From: Caldimicrobium thiodismutans
Lineage (GTDB): Bacteria; Desulfobacterota; Thermodesulfobacteria; Thermodesulfobacteriales; Thermodesulfobacteriaceae
Assembly: GCA_002877875.1 (NCBI GenBank)
Contig: PNIE01000004.1
Location: 1-19,252 of the forward strand
Length of the DNA: 19,252 bases
Direction of reading: 5' to 3'
Part shown: positions 1 to 9,376 of the stretch, piece by piece
How positions within the stretch are numbered: the first letter of the stretch is position 1
Layout of the letters: every line of letters begins with the position of its first letter
Position numbers and translations under genes: made by a program
Notes under the pieces: model-generated
What the model saw: the letters and a program-made list of their open reading frames with translations, nothing else
The model's database searches: none
What the model was told of the DNA's origin: nothing

Positions 1-654
1 TTCTTTTTCATAAAGATAAACCATAATTCTGTCAAGATGCTTATACAAGGCAATCCAATCCTCCATCAAACTTAAAGGAAAATAGATAGTAATATGATTT
101 TTAGTAATGAAAATAACTTTGTCTTCTGTTATGGTTATTTTGGAGAGGTTTTCAAAGACAGGCAAATAGTTTTTATTGACCTTTATCCAAGAAAGAAAAG
201 CCAAAAAAGTTTCCTTCCATTTTTCATTCTCAATCTCTACTACAGGATAAAAAAGATAATCATTAGGTAAAACCCCACCTATAATTACTCCCTTTTTATC
301 TATAAGATACCCTCTCTGGCCTCGCACCAAAATAGCAAGCCCCTCCCTTTCCTTCAAAGAAATCTCAAGAGATGAGGGTAACCTCCTTGCAATAATAACC
401 TCTTCAATCAGAGGATGGCTTTTTAATTTCCTTTCAAGCTCCTTAAGATCAATCCTGAAAAGCCTCTCTCCTCCTTTAAGACCAGTTAGCTTTATAATTT
501 CCTCTTTGTTTATTCTGTGATTATTTTGAACTTTTATTTCCTTTAAAACAAAGGTATCTGTAAAATATAAAATATATAAACCTATAGTAAGCAAAACCAA
601 AAAAGCTGTTAGACCAAGAATAGGGAAAAAATGTTTTTTAATCCAGGCAACCAT
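1..654 (-). CDS. ftsQ: FtsQ/DivIB-type cell division protein, partial (C-terminus outside window)
   Basis: Translating the minus strand from the ATG at 654 gives 218 codons without a stop, running off the left edge. Residues about 8-31 form one hydrophobic membrane segment after a short positive N-terminus (MVAWIKKHFF). Residues about 35-103 match a POTRA domain (FVLKEIKVQNNHRI, then KSHPLIEEVIIARRLPSSL), the hallmark of FtsQ. In the family, FtsQ is a single-pass inner-membrane protein that links FtsL/FtsB and the septal synthase to the divisome. The start overlaps the end of murB by 17 bases and follows an AGGG at 7-base spacing. Position after murC-murB is usual for ftsQ, with ftsA and ftsZ expected just beyond the window. 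Identification rests on the POTRA pattern and context. Confidence 0.9.
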   Translation of the reverse strand, partial: MVAWIKKHFFPILGLTAFLVLLTIGLYILYFTDTFVLKEIKVQNNHRINKEEIIKLTGLKGGERLFRIDLKELERKLKSHPLIEEVIIARRLPSSLEISLKEREGLAILVRGQRGYLIDKKGVIIGGVLPNDYLFYPVVEIENEKWKETFLAFLSWIKVNKNYLPVFENLSKITITEDKVIFITKNHITIYFPLSLMEDWIALYKHLDRIMVYLYEKE

Positions 655-1561
655 CCTCTATCCCTAAAAATTTAACTTCTGGTTCAAGAAGAATATTAAA
701 ATTTTCATAGACCTTTTTCCTTGCAAGTCTCATTAAAGAGAGAACCTCTTCGGTTTTAGCACCATTCATATTTATAATAAAATTAGCATGTTTTTCTGAA
801 ATTTTGACCTTTCCAATTTGATAACCTTTAAGCCCCACTCTTTCTATTAAGGCCCCTGCATAACAACAGGGTGGATTTTTAAAAACCGAGCCAAAGGTCT
901 TTTCTGAAATAGGCTGAGTTGCCCTTCTTTTCTCCCAAACCTGCTGTAAATTTTTTCTTATCTCCTCTTTTTCCGCTTTAATCAGTTCAAGTTCTGCAGA
1001 AAGTATAATTCCCTCTATTTTAAAGGCCCTGTAAGTCCAGTCATTTTCCTTGGGCTCAATCTCCTTAACCTCACCCTCTTGATAAAGGGTTACCTTTTTA
1101 ACTAAAAGAGAAGTACTTTTTCCAAAGGCTCCAGCATTCATCCTAATAGCTCCTCCAAGGGTGGCTGGAACTCCTGCTAAAAACTCAAAACCTCCAAATC
1201 CCCTCTCATACCCTAGTCTTATAATCTCATTAATTTTTGTACCTGCAAGAATTTTTAGTCTTAAAACTTCATTTTCCTTAAAAATCTCTATTCCTTTCAT
1301 AAATTTCGTAAAAACTACCACTCCCTGATAACCTTTGTCATTAACAAGAAGATTGCTTCCTCCTCCAATTACATAAAAGGGAATTTCCTCTTTGTTAAGA
1401 TAGTCAAGCAAACTAATAAATTCTTTAATTTCCTTAGGATAAACCGTTCTTAGGGCTTGCCCTCCAATTTTTATTGTGGTGTGAGGAGAGAGGAGTTCTT
1501 CTTCTTTGTAAAAAATTCTTTTCTCTCTTAAAAACCAATCGAGAGCCTTAAGCCACTTCAT
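638..1561 (-). CDS. murB: UDP-N-acetylenolpyruvoylglucosamine reductase MurB
   Basis: MurB is a cytoplasmic FAD enzyme that uses NADPH to reduce UDP-GlcNAc-enolpyruvate to UDP-MurNAc, the second committed step of peptidoglycan precursor synthesis. Numbered from the ATG at 1561 (307 aa), the FAD-binding GGGSNLL lies at about 66-72, GVPATLGGAIRMNAGAFG at about 130-147, and the GSVFKNP segment with the expected catalytic Ser225 near the end. A longer reading starts with TTG at 1597 but has only a GGA directly abutting it. The ATG at 1561 has GAAGGAG about 12 bases upstream and was preferred. It overlaps murC by 14 bases and ftsQ by 17, so translation is probably coupled. The compact C-terminal region suggests a type II MurB. 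Confidence 0.95.
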   Translation of the reverse strand: MKWLKALDWFLREKRIFYKEEELLSPHTTIKIGGQALRTVYPKEIKEFISLLDYLNKEEIPFYVIGGGSNLLVNDKGYQGVVVFTKFMKGIEIFKENEVLRLKILAGTKINEIIRLGYERGFGGFEFLAGVPATLGGAIRMNAGAFGKSTSLLVKKVTLYQEGEVKEIEPKENDWTYRAFKIEGIILSAELELIKAEKEEIRKNLQQVWEKRRATQPISEKTFGSVFKNPPCCYAGALIERVGLKGYQIGKVKISEKHANFIINMNGAKTEEVLSLMRLARKKVYENFNILLEPEVKFLGIEDGCLD

Positions 1562-2939
1562 AGGAAATTTCTTCTCCTTCAAATAACTCTTCACCAATCC
1601 TGTAAATATTGCCTGCCCCCATTGTAATGATAATCAAGTCAGAGGTTGCAAGCCTATTAAGAAGGGTTTTTACTTCCTCTAAGGTCTCGCCATAGAAAGT
1701 TGGCTTCTTTCCTCTTATTTCCCTTACAGCTTGATAGAAGGCCTCCCCTGTAATCCCAGGAAGAGCATTCTCACTTGCTGGATAAATTTCCGTAAGTATT
1801 AGAAGTTCAGGCTCCTTTAACACTAAAAGAAATTCATTCCAAAGGGACCTAGTTCGTGTATATCTATGAGGCTGAAAGACAACCAAAAGTCTCTTATCCG
1901 GATAAAGAGCCCTTAAGGTCTGAATAACACTTTCAATTTCTCTTGGATGATGAGCATAATCATCAAGTAAAAGAGCTCCCTTAAAAATCCCCTTAAACTC
2001 TATTCTTCTTTTAACCCCTTTAAAGTTTTGGAGAATCTCTATGGCTTTATCTACAGGTAATCCTAAAGTGTAAACCACTGCTAGGGCTGAAAGGGCATTT
2101 TGGGCATTATGCCTTCCAGGAACAGAAAGCCTAAATTTTCCAAGTCTTTTCTCTTGGAAAATTACTTCTACCAACGGATAGGGACCATCCTTAACAATCT
2201 CTCCCCTAAATTGAGCCTCAGCGGAAAATCCATAAGTTAAAAAGGGACCTGAAAGCTCAGAGGCCACCTCTCTTACCCCAGGATCATCCCAACACAAAAT
2301 TACCTTTCCCTCAGGATGACACTTCATTATAAAACTTGCAAAGGCCTTCTTTATCGCCTCAAAATCCGCATAAAAATCTAAATGTTCCTTATCAATATTG
2401 GTTATAACCTCAATAAAGGGATCATAAAATAAAAAGGAACCGTCACTTTCATCTGCTTCAGCCACAAGAAATTCACCATTTCCTAAAAGGGAATTGGTTT
2501 TGATATTATTAATCACCCCTCCCACCACCACTGTAGGATTTAATCCAAGGCCTATTAAAACCTCAGCAATCATAGAGGTAGTGGTGGTTTTACCATGGGA
2601 ACCAGAAACAAGAATACTTTTGGGATGATTTTTCATTACTTCGGCAAGCATGCTTGCTCTCGGAAGAAGAATTAGCCCTCTTTTTTTAGCACTAATAATT
2701 TCCGGATTATCCTTGGAAATAGCCGAAGAATATACTACTATCTCAACCCCTTCAAGATGAGAAGGATTGTGCCCTATAGAGACTTTTATGCCCTCTCTTT
2801 CTAGATCCCTGGCATATTTGCTTTTAGATAGATCACAGCCTGAAACCTCATGACCAAGCCTTTTCAAAATAAGGGCAAGACCACTCATTCCTACCCCACA
2901 GATCCCTATGAAATGAATCTTTCTCTTTTTATCAAGCAT
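1548..2939 (-). CDS. murC: UDP-N-acetylmuramate--L-alanine ligase MurC
   Basis: MurC adds L-Ala to UDP-MurNAc with ATP in the cytoplasm, starting the stem peptide. The 463-residue protein has the usual length and three-domain Mur ligase layout: N-terminal Rossmann segment HFIGICGVGMSGLA (about 9-22), ATP-binding VSGSHGKTTTTSM (about 111-123), a central acidic/metal region (EADESDGSF), and the C-terminal LLDDYAHHPREIE typical of MurC. The ATG at 2939 is preceded by AAAGGAG seven bases upstream, which lies inside the last codons of murG two bases away. It overlaps murB at its 3' end. No feature looks abnormal. Confidence 0.97.
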   Translation of the reverse strand: MLDKKRKIHFIGICGVGMSGLALILKRLGHEVSGCDLSKSKYARDLEREGIKVSIGHNPSHLEGVEIVVYSSAISKDNPEIISAKKRGLILLPRASMLAEVMKNHPKSILVSGSHGKTTTTSMIAEVLIGLGLNPTVVVGGVINNIKTNSLLGNGEFLVAEADESDGSFLFYDPFIEVITNIDKEHLDFYADFEAIKKAFASFIMKCHPEGKVILCWDDPGVREVASELSGPFLTYGFSAEAQFRGEIVKDGPYPLVEVIFQEKRLGKFRLSVPGRHNAQNALSALAVVYTLGLPVDKAIEILQNFKGVKRRIEFKGIFKGALLLDDYAHHPREIESVIQTLRALYPDKRLLVVFQPHRYTRTRSLWNEFLLVLKEPELLILTEIYPASENALPGITGEAFYQAVREIRGKKPTFYGETLEEVKTLLNRLATSDLIIITMGAGNIYRIGEELFEGEEISYEVA

Positions 2940-2941
2940 CT

Positions 2942-4027
2942 TTAGACTCCTTTAGCAAGTTTTTCCATCTCAGAGAGAATTATTTCAGAAGCCTTACCCA
3001 TTTTTAAAACTTCATAGGCCATCTTCATTTTTTCAAGCCTTTCCTTGTGCGATAATAAGTCTTTAAGAGTCTCAAAAAACTCCTCCTCTTTAAGCTCCTC
3101 CTGATTAAACTTTAAAGCTCCTCCGAGACTTACCAAAAACTCAGCGTTTCTATCTTGGTGTCTCCCTGTAGCATAGGGATAAGGTATTAGGATAGCTGGT
3201 TTTTTAAGAGCCATAAGCTCTGCAAGAGTGGTTGCTCCAGCTCTTGCAATAACAAGATCTGCCTCACAATAGGCCCACCCCATATCCTCGATAAATGGAA
3301 AAATTTTTATTTGCTCTTTATATTTGTTAAACAAAGAGAGCTCTTCATATTTTCCCTTAACCCATTCAAAGTCTTCAAGGCCTGTCTGATGAATAAGATA
3401 AAGATTGGGAAAGGCTTCAAAAAGTCTAGGAGAAAGCTTAAGCATTAGTTCATTGAGGAATCTTGCTCCAAGACTTCCTCCTATAATAAGGAGCCCAATC
3501 CCCTGATGAGTCCTTTTTCTTGGAAGGAGAAGCTCCTTTCTCACAGGATTCCCCGAAAAAATAACCTTTTCCTCAGGAAAATATTTTTTGCTCTCAGGAA
3601 AACTTATAAAAACCTTGTCAACCATTTTGCTCAAAAAAAGATTGGCCTTTCCTGGGATAATATTCTGCTCATGAAGGGCAGTTTTTATGCCAAGTCTCTT
3701 TCCAGCAAGGACCACAGGGACTGAAACATAACCTCCTTCAGCAATGATTACCTTAGGTTTAAACTCTTTAAGAATCTTTTTAGCCTCCCAATAGGCCCTT
3801 ATAAGCTTAAGCCCTGCTCTAATTTTGTCCTTAAAAGGTCTTCCCACCAAACCCTCAACCTCAAGATGATAAACCTTAAAGGGCTTATCCCTAAGGATAT
3901 GCTTCTCAACAGGCCTTTTCCCCGAGATAAAAATCAATTCCTCACCCCTCTCCATAATCTCTTCAGCAAGCGCTATCCCAGGAATTAAATGCCCCCCTGT
4001 TCCTCCTGCAGTAATTACCCATCTCAA
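2942..4027 (-). CDS. murG: Undecaprenyl-PP-MurNAc-pentapeptide GlcNAc transferase MurG (lipid II synthase)
   Basis: MurG is a peripheral GT-B glycosyltransferase on the inner face of the cytoplasmic membrane that transfers GlcNAc from UDP-GlcNAc to lipid I, making lipid II. At 361 aa it has family length, with GGTGGH at residues 8-13, AEGGYVSVP, HEQNIIPGKAN, and the donor-binding block ARAGATTLAEL followed by PYPYATGRHQDRNA. The start codon is TTG at 4027, whose last two bases are shared with the murD stop (TTGA overlap, 4 bases). GAGG lies seven bases upstream. In most bacteria ftsW sits between murD and murG; here there is no room for it. Confidence 0.96.
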   Translation of the reverse strand: MRWVITAGGTGGHLIPGIALAEEIMERGEELIFISGKRPVEKHILRDKPFKVYHLEVEGLVGRPFKDKIRAGLKLIRAYWEAKKILKEFKPKVIIAEGGYVSVPVVLAGKRLGIKTALHEQNIIPGKANLFLSKMVDKVFISFPESKKYFPEEKVIFSGNPVRKELLLPRKRTHQGIGLLIIGGSLGARFLNELMLKLSPRLFEAFPNLYLIHQTGLEDFEWVKGKYEELSLFNKYKEQIKIFPFIEDMGWAYCEADLVIARAGATTLAELMALKKPAILIPYPYATGRHQDRNAEFLVSLGGALKFNQEELKEEEFFETLKDLLSHKERLEKMKMAYEVLKMGKASEIILSEMEKLAKGV

Positions 4028-5421
4028 TGATAAACCTCGCTTCTTAAGTTTTCTTTAAAATACTTTGGAGCATATTTTTTTACCAACTCCTTGAAAACCT
4101 CACCCCTTTCCTGGTAATCTCTAAACTGATCAAAACTTGAACAGGCAGGTGAGAGAAGCACAATATCACCTGGCTTGGCTACTTGAAAGGAGATAGCAAG
4201 GGCTTCAGGAAGCCCCTCGGCTAAATAGGTCTCACAAAGCTTTCCAAGTTCTTCCTGAATTACAAAACGGGCCTCTCCCATAAGAATAAGGGCTTTAACC
4301 TTTTCTTTGATCAAATCTGCAAGGGGCAGATAGGATGCTCCTTTATGCCTTCCTCCAAGAATAAGAATAATTTGACCAAAAAGCCCCTTTAGAGCCTGAA
4401 GGGTCGCATCCACATTGGTGGCCTTAGAGTCATTAATAAAGGTAACCCCTCCATAGGTGCCGATATATTCAAGTCGATGGGGAAATCCTATAAACTCTTT
4501 GATGAGTCTTTGACAAGCTGTTGGATCAGCTCCAGCTAATCTTCCGGCAAGTAAAGCCATAGTGAGATTAAATCTATTATGAATTCCAAGAAGCCTAAAA
4601 TCCCTCAAAGAATATACCTCTTTCTCCTCCCCCCACTTTAGGACCACCCTTTCCTCATCAAAAAAGGCAGACACTCCCTCTTCCTCCTTCTCCCCTACAA
4701 AGAAAATCCTTCCTTTCACCATACTCTTAAACTCTTCAAAGAATGGCTCTTTGTAGGGTAAAAGAGCATAATCTTCAGAGCTTTGATTCTCAAAAAGGCG
4801 ATACTTATAATAAGCATATTCCTTAAGGCTTTGATATCTATCTAAATGATCAGGAGTAATATTTAAAAGCAAACCAAGGTGAGGATAAAAGGTTTCAATT
4901 CTCTCTAACTGAAAGCTTGAAACTTCAAGCACAATTTTATCTAGTTTCACACCTTTTAGCACATATTCTGAGAGAGGAATTCCATAATTTCCACCAGTAA
5001 AAACCTTAAAGCCTGAGAGCTTAAGCACTTCAGAAATCATAGCAGTCGTTGTAGTTTTCCCGTTGGTTCCAGTTATAGCAATAAGAGAGCTCCTCTCTTC
5101 AGGGCTGAGAAATCTAAAGGCAAGTTCAAGCTCACTAATAACAGGAATCCCTCTTTCTAAAGCTTCCCTGTACACATAAGGTGGAACCCCAGGGCTAACC
5201 ACTATTAAATCTGCCTTATTTAAAGTCTCAGCTCTGTGGCCTCCTGTTTCAAAGATAACTCCCTGCACTTCCATAGAGGAAAGATATGAAGGAGGAAGAG
5301 CCTCTCTTTCCCTTTCTTCTGAGACAATTACTTCAGCTCCCTTTACCAAAAGAAGCCTTGTGGCAGCTTGACCACTCTTGCCAAAGCCTAAAACTACAAC
5401 TCTCTTTCCTCTTAAATCCAT
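4024..5421 (-). CDS. murD: UDP-N-acetylmuramoyl-L-alanine--D-glutamate ligase MurD
   Basis: MurD adds D-Glu to UDP-MurNAc-L-Ala using ATP. The 465-residue product starts with a dinucleotide-fold-like VVVLGFGKSGQAA (about 8-20), has the ATP loop ITGTNGKTTTTAM at about 116-128, the VSPGVP loop at about 75-80, and the C-terminal domain motifs FPHRLEYIG, FINDSKATNVDA and LILGGRHKG, which separate MurD from MurC/E/F. The ATG at 5421 has AGGAAAG upstream, and the mraY stop is only 10 bases before it. At its 3' end it overlaps murG by four bases, leaving no ftsW between them. Confidence 0.97.
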   Translation of the reverse strand: MDLRGKRVVVLGFGKSGQAATRLLLVKGAEVIVSEEREREALPPSYLSSMEVQGVIFETGGHRAETLNKADLIVVSPGVPPYVYREALERGIPVISELELAFRFLSPEERSSLIAITGTNGKTTTTAMISEVLKLSGFKVFTGGNYGIPLSEYVLKGVKLDKIVLEVSSFQLERIETFYPHLGLLLNITPDHLDRYQSLKEYAYYKYRLFENQSSEDYALLPYKEPFFEEFKSMVKGRIFFVGEKEEEGVSAFFDEERVVLKWGEEKEVYSLRDFRLLGIHNRFNLTMALLAGRLAGADPTACQRLIKEFIGFPHRLEYIGTYGGVTFINDSKATNVDATLQALKGLFGQIILILGGRHKGASYLPLADLIKEKVKALILMGEARFVIQEELGKLCETYLAEGLPEALAISFQVAKPGDIVLLSPACSSFDQFRDYQERGEVFKELVKKYAPKYFKENLRSEVYH

Positions 5422-5431
5422 ATTCTCTTTC

Positions 5432-6511
5432 CTAACGAATTTTTAAAGTACTTAAAGCAATTATTCCACAAAGCACAGAGATAATCCAAAATCTAACTAC
5501 CACCTTGTTTTCCTTCCAACCAAGCAGTTCAAAGTGATGATGAAGGGGAGCCATTTTAAAAATTCTTTTCCCTCCAGTTAATTTAAAGTATCCTACCTGA
5601 AGAATGACAGAAAGAGCCTCAGCCACAAAAACTGCTCCAGCAACAAGAAGCATAAATTCCTGTTTCACCATAATAGCAATAGCTCCCATAACTCCCCCTA
5701 AAGCAAGGGAGCCCACATCTCCCATGAAGATTTCAGCAGGATAGGAATTATACCAAAGAAATCCAAGGCCTGCTCCTCCAAGTATTCCACAAAATACAGC
5801 AAGTTCTCCCGCATAGGGAATATGAGGTATAAAGAGATAATGAGCAAATTTATAATGCCCCGAGGCATAAGCAAAAACCAGATATACCCCTGCCACTACC
5901 ACAAAAGGCACAGTAGCAAGACCATCAAGTCCATCGGTAAGGTTCACCGCATTGGAAGTTCCTAGAAGTACTATAATAGTAAAAAAAAGATAAAAAATCC
6001 CAAGATCAAGAAGTATCTTTTTGAAAAAGGGTACATTAAGAGTGGAAGTAAAACCAACCACTTTAAAAAGGAGCACATAAAAAATAAATGAAAGTATCAA
6101 TTGGTATAAAAGTTTTTCTCGAGCTCTAAGCCCAAGATTTCTACCTCTCTTTATCTTAAGATAGTCGTCAACAAAACCTATCACTCCAAATCCAAGGAAG
6201 ACAAAAAGAGAGAGCCATACTAAAGGATTTAAAAGATTACACCAAAGCAAAACCGAAAGAGTCACCGCCAAAATTATAATCACTCCTCCCATAGTAGGAG
6301 TGCCTGTTTTGGCTTTATGATGAGCTGGGCCTTCTTCTCTCACAATTTGCCCAAACTGTTTTTTTCTCATATATCTAATAAAAGGAGGCATAAGGAAATA
6401 AACGAGAAGAAAGGCCATAAGAGATCCATAAAAAGTACGAAAGGTAATATATTTAAAAAGATTAAAAAGGGGAAACCACTCACTTAAGGGGTAAAATAAG
6501 TGATAAAACAT
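5432..6511 (-). CDS. mraY: Phospho-N-acetylmuramoyl-pentapeptide-transferase MraY (lipid I synthase)
   Basis: MraY is an integral membrane enzyme that moves phospho-MurNAc-pentapeptide from UDP onto undecaprenyl phosphate, forming lipid I. The 359-residue protein is strongly hydrophobic with about ten predicted membrane helices. Family motifs are present: GTPTMGGV (70-77), GFVDDYLK (112-119, aspartates of the Mg site), NLTDGLDGLA (190-199), NSYPAEIFMGDVGSLALGG (255-273) and the cytoplasmic PLHHHFELLGW (322-332). Its ATG shares one base with the murF stop (TAATG), which suggests translational coupling. Length and motifs look fully functional. Confidence 0.97.
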   Translation of the reverse strand: MFYHLFYPLSEWFPLFNLFKYITFRTFYGSLMAFLLVYFLMPPFIRYMRKKQFGQIVREEGPAHHKAKTGTPTMGGVIIILAVTLSVLLWCNLLNPLVWLSLFVFLGFGVIGFVDDYLKIKRGRNLGLRAREKLLYQLILSFIFYVLLFKVVGFTSTLNVPFFKKILLDLGIFYLFFTIIVLLGTSNAVNLTDGLDGLATVPFVVVAGVYLVFAYASGHYKFAHYLFIPHIPYAGELAVFCGILGGAGLGFLWYNSYPAEIFMGDVGSLALGGVMGAIAIMVKQEFMLLVAGAVFVAEALSVILQVGYFKLTGGKRIFKMAPLHHHFELLGWKENKVVVRFWIISVLCGIIALSTLKIR

Positions 6512-7905
6512 TAGAGGCCTTCCTCTATTAATCTTTTTACGATTCTCTCCATACGCATAGCTCTTGAGCCCTTAATAAGAATAATTGCTTTAACATCCTC
6601 AATTAAAGCTCTTTCAAGGAAATCCTCCACAGTGGCGTAAACCTCAAAAGGTTTGCCTGAGGCTTTAAAGCCCTCAGCATAATTCAGAGCCATCTCCCCT
6701 ATAAAAATTGCCTTATCAACTATTTCCCCTGCAAACTCTCCTATTTCCCTATGAAGCTCTGCTGCCTTTTCTCCAAGTTCCTTCATATCCCCAAGAATAG
6801 CTATCTTAAAGGACCCTTCAGAAGCTTGATCATTCAGCCAAAGCAAGGCAGCCTTCATTGATCCTGGATTAGCATTATAGGTGTCATCAAGAATAAGCCA
6901 ATTTCGGTGTGAAAAAATCTTACCCCTAATTAGGAAAGATAGATCTTCAGGAAGCCTCTTTAAAATATCCTCAAGAGATAGCCCTGTGGCTATGGCAATT
7001 CCAAAGGATGCTAAAAGATTAAAGAGATTATGCCTTCCAGGTAAGATTATCCTAAAGTAATATTCCTTTCTCTGATAACTAATCTTTACTTCATAAAAAG
7101 GTTTTTTCCACTCAACAGAAAGGAGCCTTAAATCTGCCCCTTCCTTTTCACCAAAAGAGATTTTTTCTTGGGGAAACCTCTTTGTGATATCTCGTAAGAG
7201 CTCCTGATCATAGTTATAGATAATTACTCCTGATGCTTGAGTTCTCTCGAAAAGAGAGATCTTTTCTTCTAAGACACCTTCAAGGGACTGAAGCCCCTCT
7301 AGATGGGCAGGTTGAATACAGGTAATAAGGGAAATTTGAGGCTTAACAATTTCTGCAAGCCTCCCAATCTCCCCTTTCATATTTGTTCCAAGCTCTAAAA
7401 CTACCCAGTCAGGATCCTCCTTTATATTTAAGACACTCAAAGGAACCCCTATAAGATTGTTAAAATTGGCCTCATTTTTTGAAGCTTTGTAAAATTTATT
7501 GAGGATTTCAAAGGTTATTTCTTTAGTAGTTGTCTTTCCGCAGGATCCAGTGATAGCAATAACCTTGAAATCTTTTTTCCTTCTATACCAGCTGGCAAGC
7601 TCTCCTAAGGCAAAAAGGGTATCCTTTACTAAGATAACAGAGATGGTCTTAGGAAGCTCCTCAAGTTTTAAATCTTTAGGAAAATGAGAGATTAAAAGTC
7701 CCTTAGCTCCTCTATCAAGGGCTATTTTCCAAAAATTATGGCCATCAAAATTTTTTCCCTTAAGGGCCCAAAAAAGATAGCCTGGTTCAATAATTCTTGT
7801 ATCAGTACAGATTCCCTTGAAGGGAATCTCCATATCTCCATTAACAAGTATTCCCTTGGTGGCTTTTACGATTTCTTCAGTTGAAAATCTATTTTCAACA
7901 AGCAT
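6511..7905 (-). CDS. murF: UDP-N-acetylmuramoyl-tripeptide--D-alanyl-D-alanine ligase MurF
   Basis: MurF attaches D-Ala-D-Ala to the UDP-MurNAc-tripeptide, completing the cytoplasmic pentapeptide precursor. In the 464-residue protein the ATP loop ITGSCGKTTTKE is at about 118-129, followed by the MurF-typical NEANFNNLIGVPL and LELGTNMKGEI, and by LDDTYNANPGSMKAAL in the C-terminal domain. The N-terminal part contains CTDTRIIEPGYLFWALKG, the substrate-binding domain shared with MurE. The ATG at 7905 overlaps the end of murE by 11 bases and mraY begins within its stop codon. Nothing unusual is visible. Confidence 0.96.
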   Translation of the reverse strand: MLVENRFSTEEIVKATKGILVNGDMEIPFKGICTDTRIIEPGYLFWALKGKNFDGHNFWKIALDRGAKGLLISHFPKDLKLEELPKTISVILVKDTLFALGELASWYRRKKDFKVIAITGSCGKTTTKEITFEILNKFYKASKNEANFNNLIGVPLSVLNIKEDPDWVVLELGTNMKGEIGRLAEIVKPQISLITCIQPAHLEGLQSLEGVLEEKISLFERTQASGVIIYNYDQELLRDITKRFPQEKISFGEKEGADLRLLSVEWKKPFYEVKISYQRKEYYFRIILPGRHNLFNLLASFGIAIATGLSLEDILKRLPEDLSFLIRGKIFSHRNWLILDDTYNANPGSMKAALLWLNDQASEGSFKIAILGDMKELGEKAAELHREIGEFAGEIVDKAIFIGEMALNYAEGFKASGKPFEVYATVEDFLERALIEDVKAIILIKGSRAMRMERIVKRLIEEGL

Positions 7906-9376
7906 AGTTTGATAGGTTCCTTAAAACTTTTTCTACCTCTTCTTTATCTGAAAAGGGATATCTCTTTCCTTTTATCTCTTGATAGTCTTCATGTCCTTTT
8001 CCTGCAATAAGAAGTAAATCCCCTTCTTTCAACTCTTTTATGGTAAAAGCTATAGCCTCTCTTCTATCAGGAATAGCATAATAAGGCTTTGCCCCATTTA
8101 GACCAAGTTTTATATCTTCAATGATTTTCTCAGGATCCTCAAAACGAGGATTATCAGAGGTAAGAATCACAAGATCTGAGAATTGGCTTGCAATCCTTCC
8201 CATAAGAGGCCTTTTCCCAGGGTCCCTATTCCCTCCGCATCCAAAAAGAACAATTAAACGCCCTTTCTTGAGAGGTAAAAGGCTCTTTAAGGCACTTTCA
8301 AGGGCCTCTGGAGTATGGGCATAGTCTACAAAGATGTAAGCACCTCTATAGGTTCCGCACAACTCAAGCCTTCCAGGTGGATTTTTAAGATCCTTTAAGG
8401 CCAAAATCACCTCTTCTTCATCTAAACCAAGGGCTAAAGCACAACCCATAAGAGTCCCAAGATTAAGTGCCTGATAATCTCCCAAAAGCTTAGTTTCAAC
8501 TAGGTACTCTCGCTTAATCCCCTTTACCTTCAATTTTAAAAAGGGAGTTCTCTCAAGGATCTCAACCCTTATTGTTGCATTATTTACAAGAAAAATTCTC
8601 TCAGGCGCTAAGACTCCCTCCTCTCTTAGTTCTTGATAAAGCCTATGGCCATAAGAACTTTCAAGGGAAATCACAGCAAATCCCTCAGGTTTAAGATAAT
8701 GGGTGAAAAGTTTTTTCTTGGCAAGATAATAGGCCTCCATATCAGAGTGATAATCTAAGTGATCTCTTGAAAGATTAGTGAAGGCAGAAAGATCAAATTT
8801 AAGAGGATAAAGTCTATCCTGATCAAGGGCGTGAGAAGAGACCTCCATCACAAAATATTTTACTTCTGCCTCTTTAGCTTCCTTTAAAAAAGAGGCCATG
8901 TCAAGAATAGAGGGAGTTGTCTCCTTTGCAGGATATTTCTTTTTATCTATTTCATAAAAAAGAGTCCCTACATAGCCTGTCTTTAACCCAAGGTTTTCAA
9001 GAAGGTTTTTTAAAAAAAAACTGGTAGAACTCTTCCCATTAGTTCCTGTAATTCCTATAAGCCTCAATTCTTTTTCTGGATTTCCAAAAAATTTAAGAGC
9101 TAATTCTCCCATAACACTTTTAAGGTCTCTTACCTGAAGCTGAGGACATTTAAAAGAAGGCTCAGGAGGCGTTTCTCTTATAATACAAACGGCTCCTTTA
9201 CTTATAGCCTCGGGAATAAATCTCTCCCCATTTTCCCTTGTCCCCCTTCTTGCAAAGAAGATAAAACCGGGCTCAACTCTTCTTGAATCATCTGTCAAAC
9301 CTAAAATTTCTATACTTTCATCATAAAGAAATTTCTCAACAATTTCCTTTCCTGCAATAAGATCTCTAAGGAGCAT
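7895..9376 (-). CDS. murE: UDP-MurNAc-L-Ala-D-Glu--meso-2,6-diaminopimelate ligase MurE
   Basis: MurE adds the third residue of the stem peptide. The 493-residue protein shows DDSRRVEPGFIFFA near the N-terminus, the ATP loop GITGTNGKSSTS (108-119), SRDHLDYH (203-210), the lysines around 220-222 where the carbamylated Lys of the family sits, PPGRLE (333-338), and GKGHEDYQ (459-466). DNPR at 408-411 is the known signature of diaminopimelate specificity, whereas lysine-type enzymes differ there, so a meso-DAP peptidoglycan is inferred. The ATG at 9376 overlaps the previous stop as TAATG and has no strong ribosome binding site of its own, so it probably relies on coupling. Confidence 0.96.
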   Translation of the reverse strand: MLLRDLIAGKEIVEKFLYDESIEILGLTDDSRRVEPGFIFFARRGTRENGERFIPEAISKGAVCIIRETPPEPSFKCPQLQVRDLKSVMGELALKFFGNPEKELRLIGITGTNGKSSTSFFLKNLLENLGLKTGYVGTLFYEIDKKKYPAKETTPSILDMASFLKEAKEAEVKYFVMEVSSHALDQDRLYPLKFDLSAFTNLSRDHLDYHSDMEAYYLAKKKLFTHYLKPEGFAVISLESSYGHRLYQELREEGVLAPERIFLVNNATIRVEILERTPFLKLKVKGIKREYLVETKLLGDYQALNLGTLMGCALALGLDEEEVILALKDLKNPPGRLELCGTYRGAYIFVDYAHTPEALESALKSLLPLKKGRLIVLFGCGGNRDPGKRPLMGRIASQFSDLVILTSDNPRFEDPEKIIEDIKLGLNGAKPYYAIPDRREAIAFTIKELKEGDLLLIAGKGHEDYQEIKGKRYPFSDKEEVEKVLRNLSNYAC

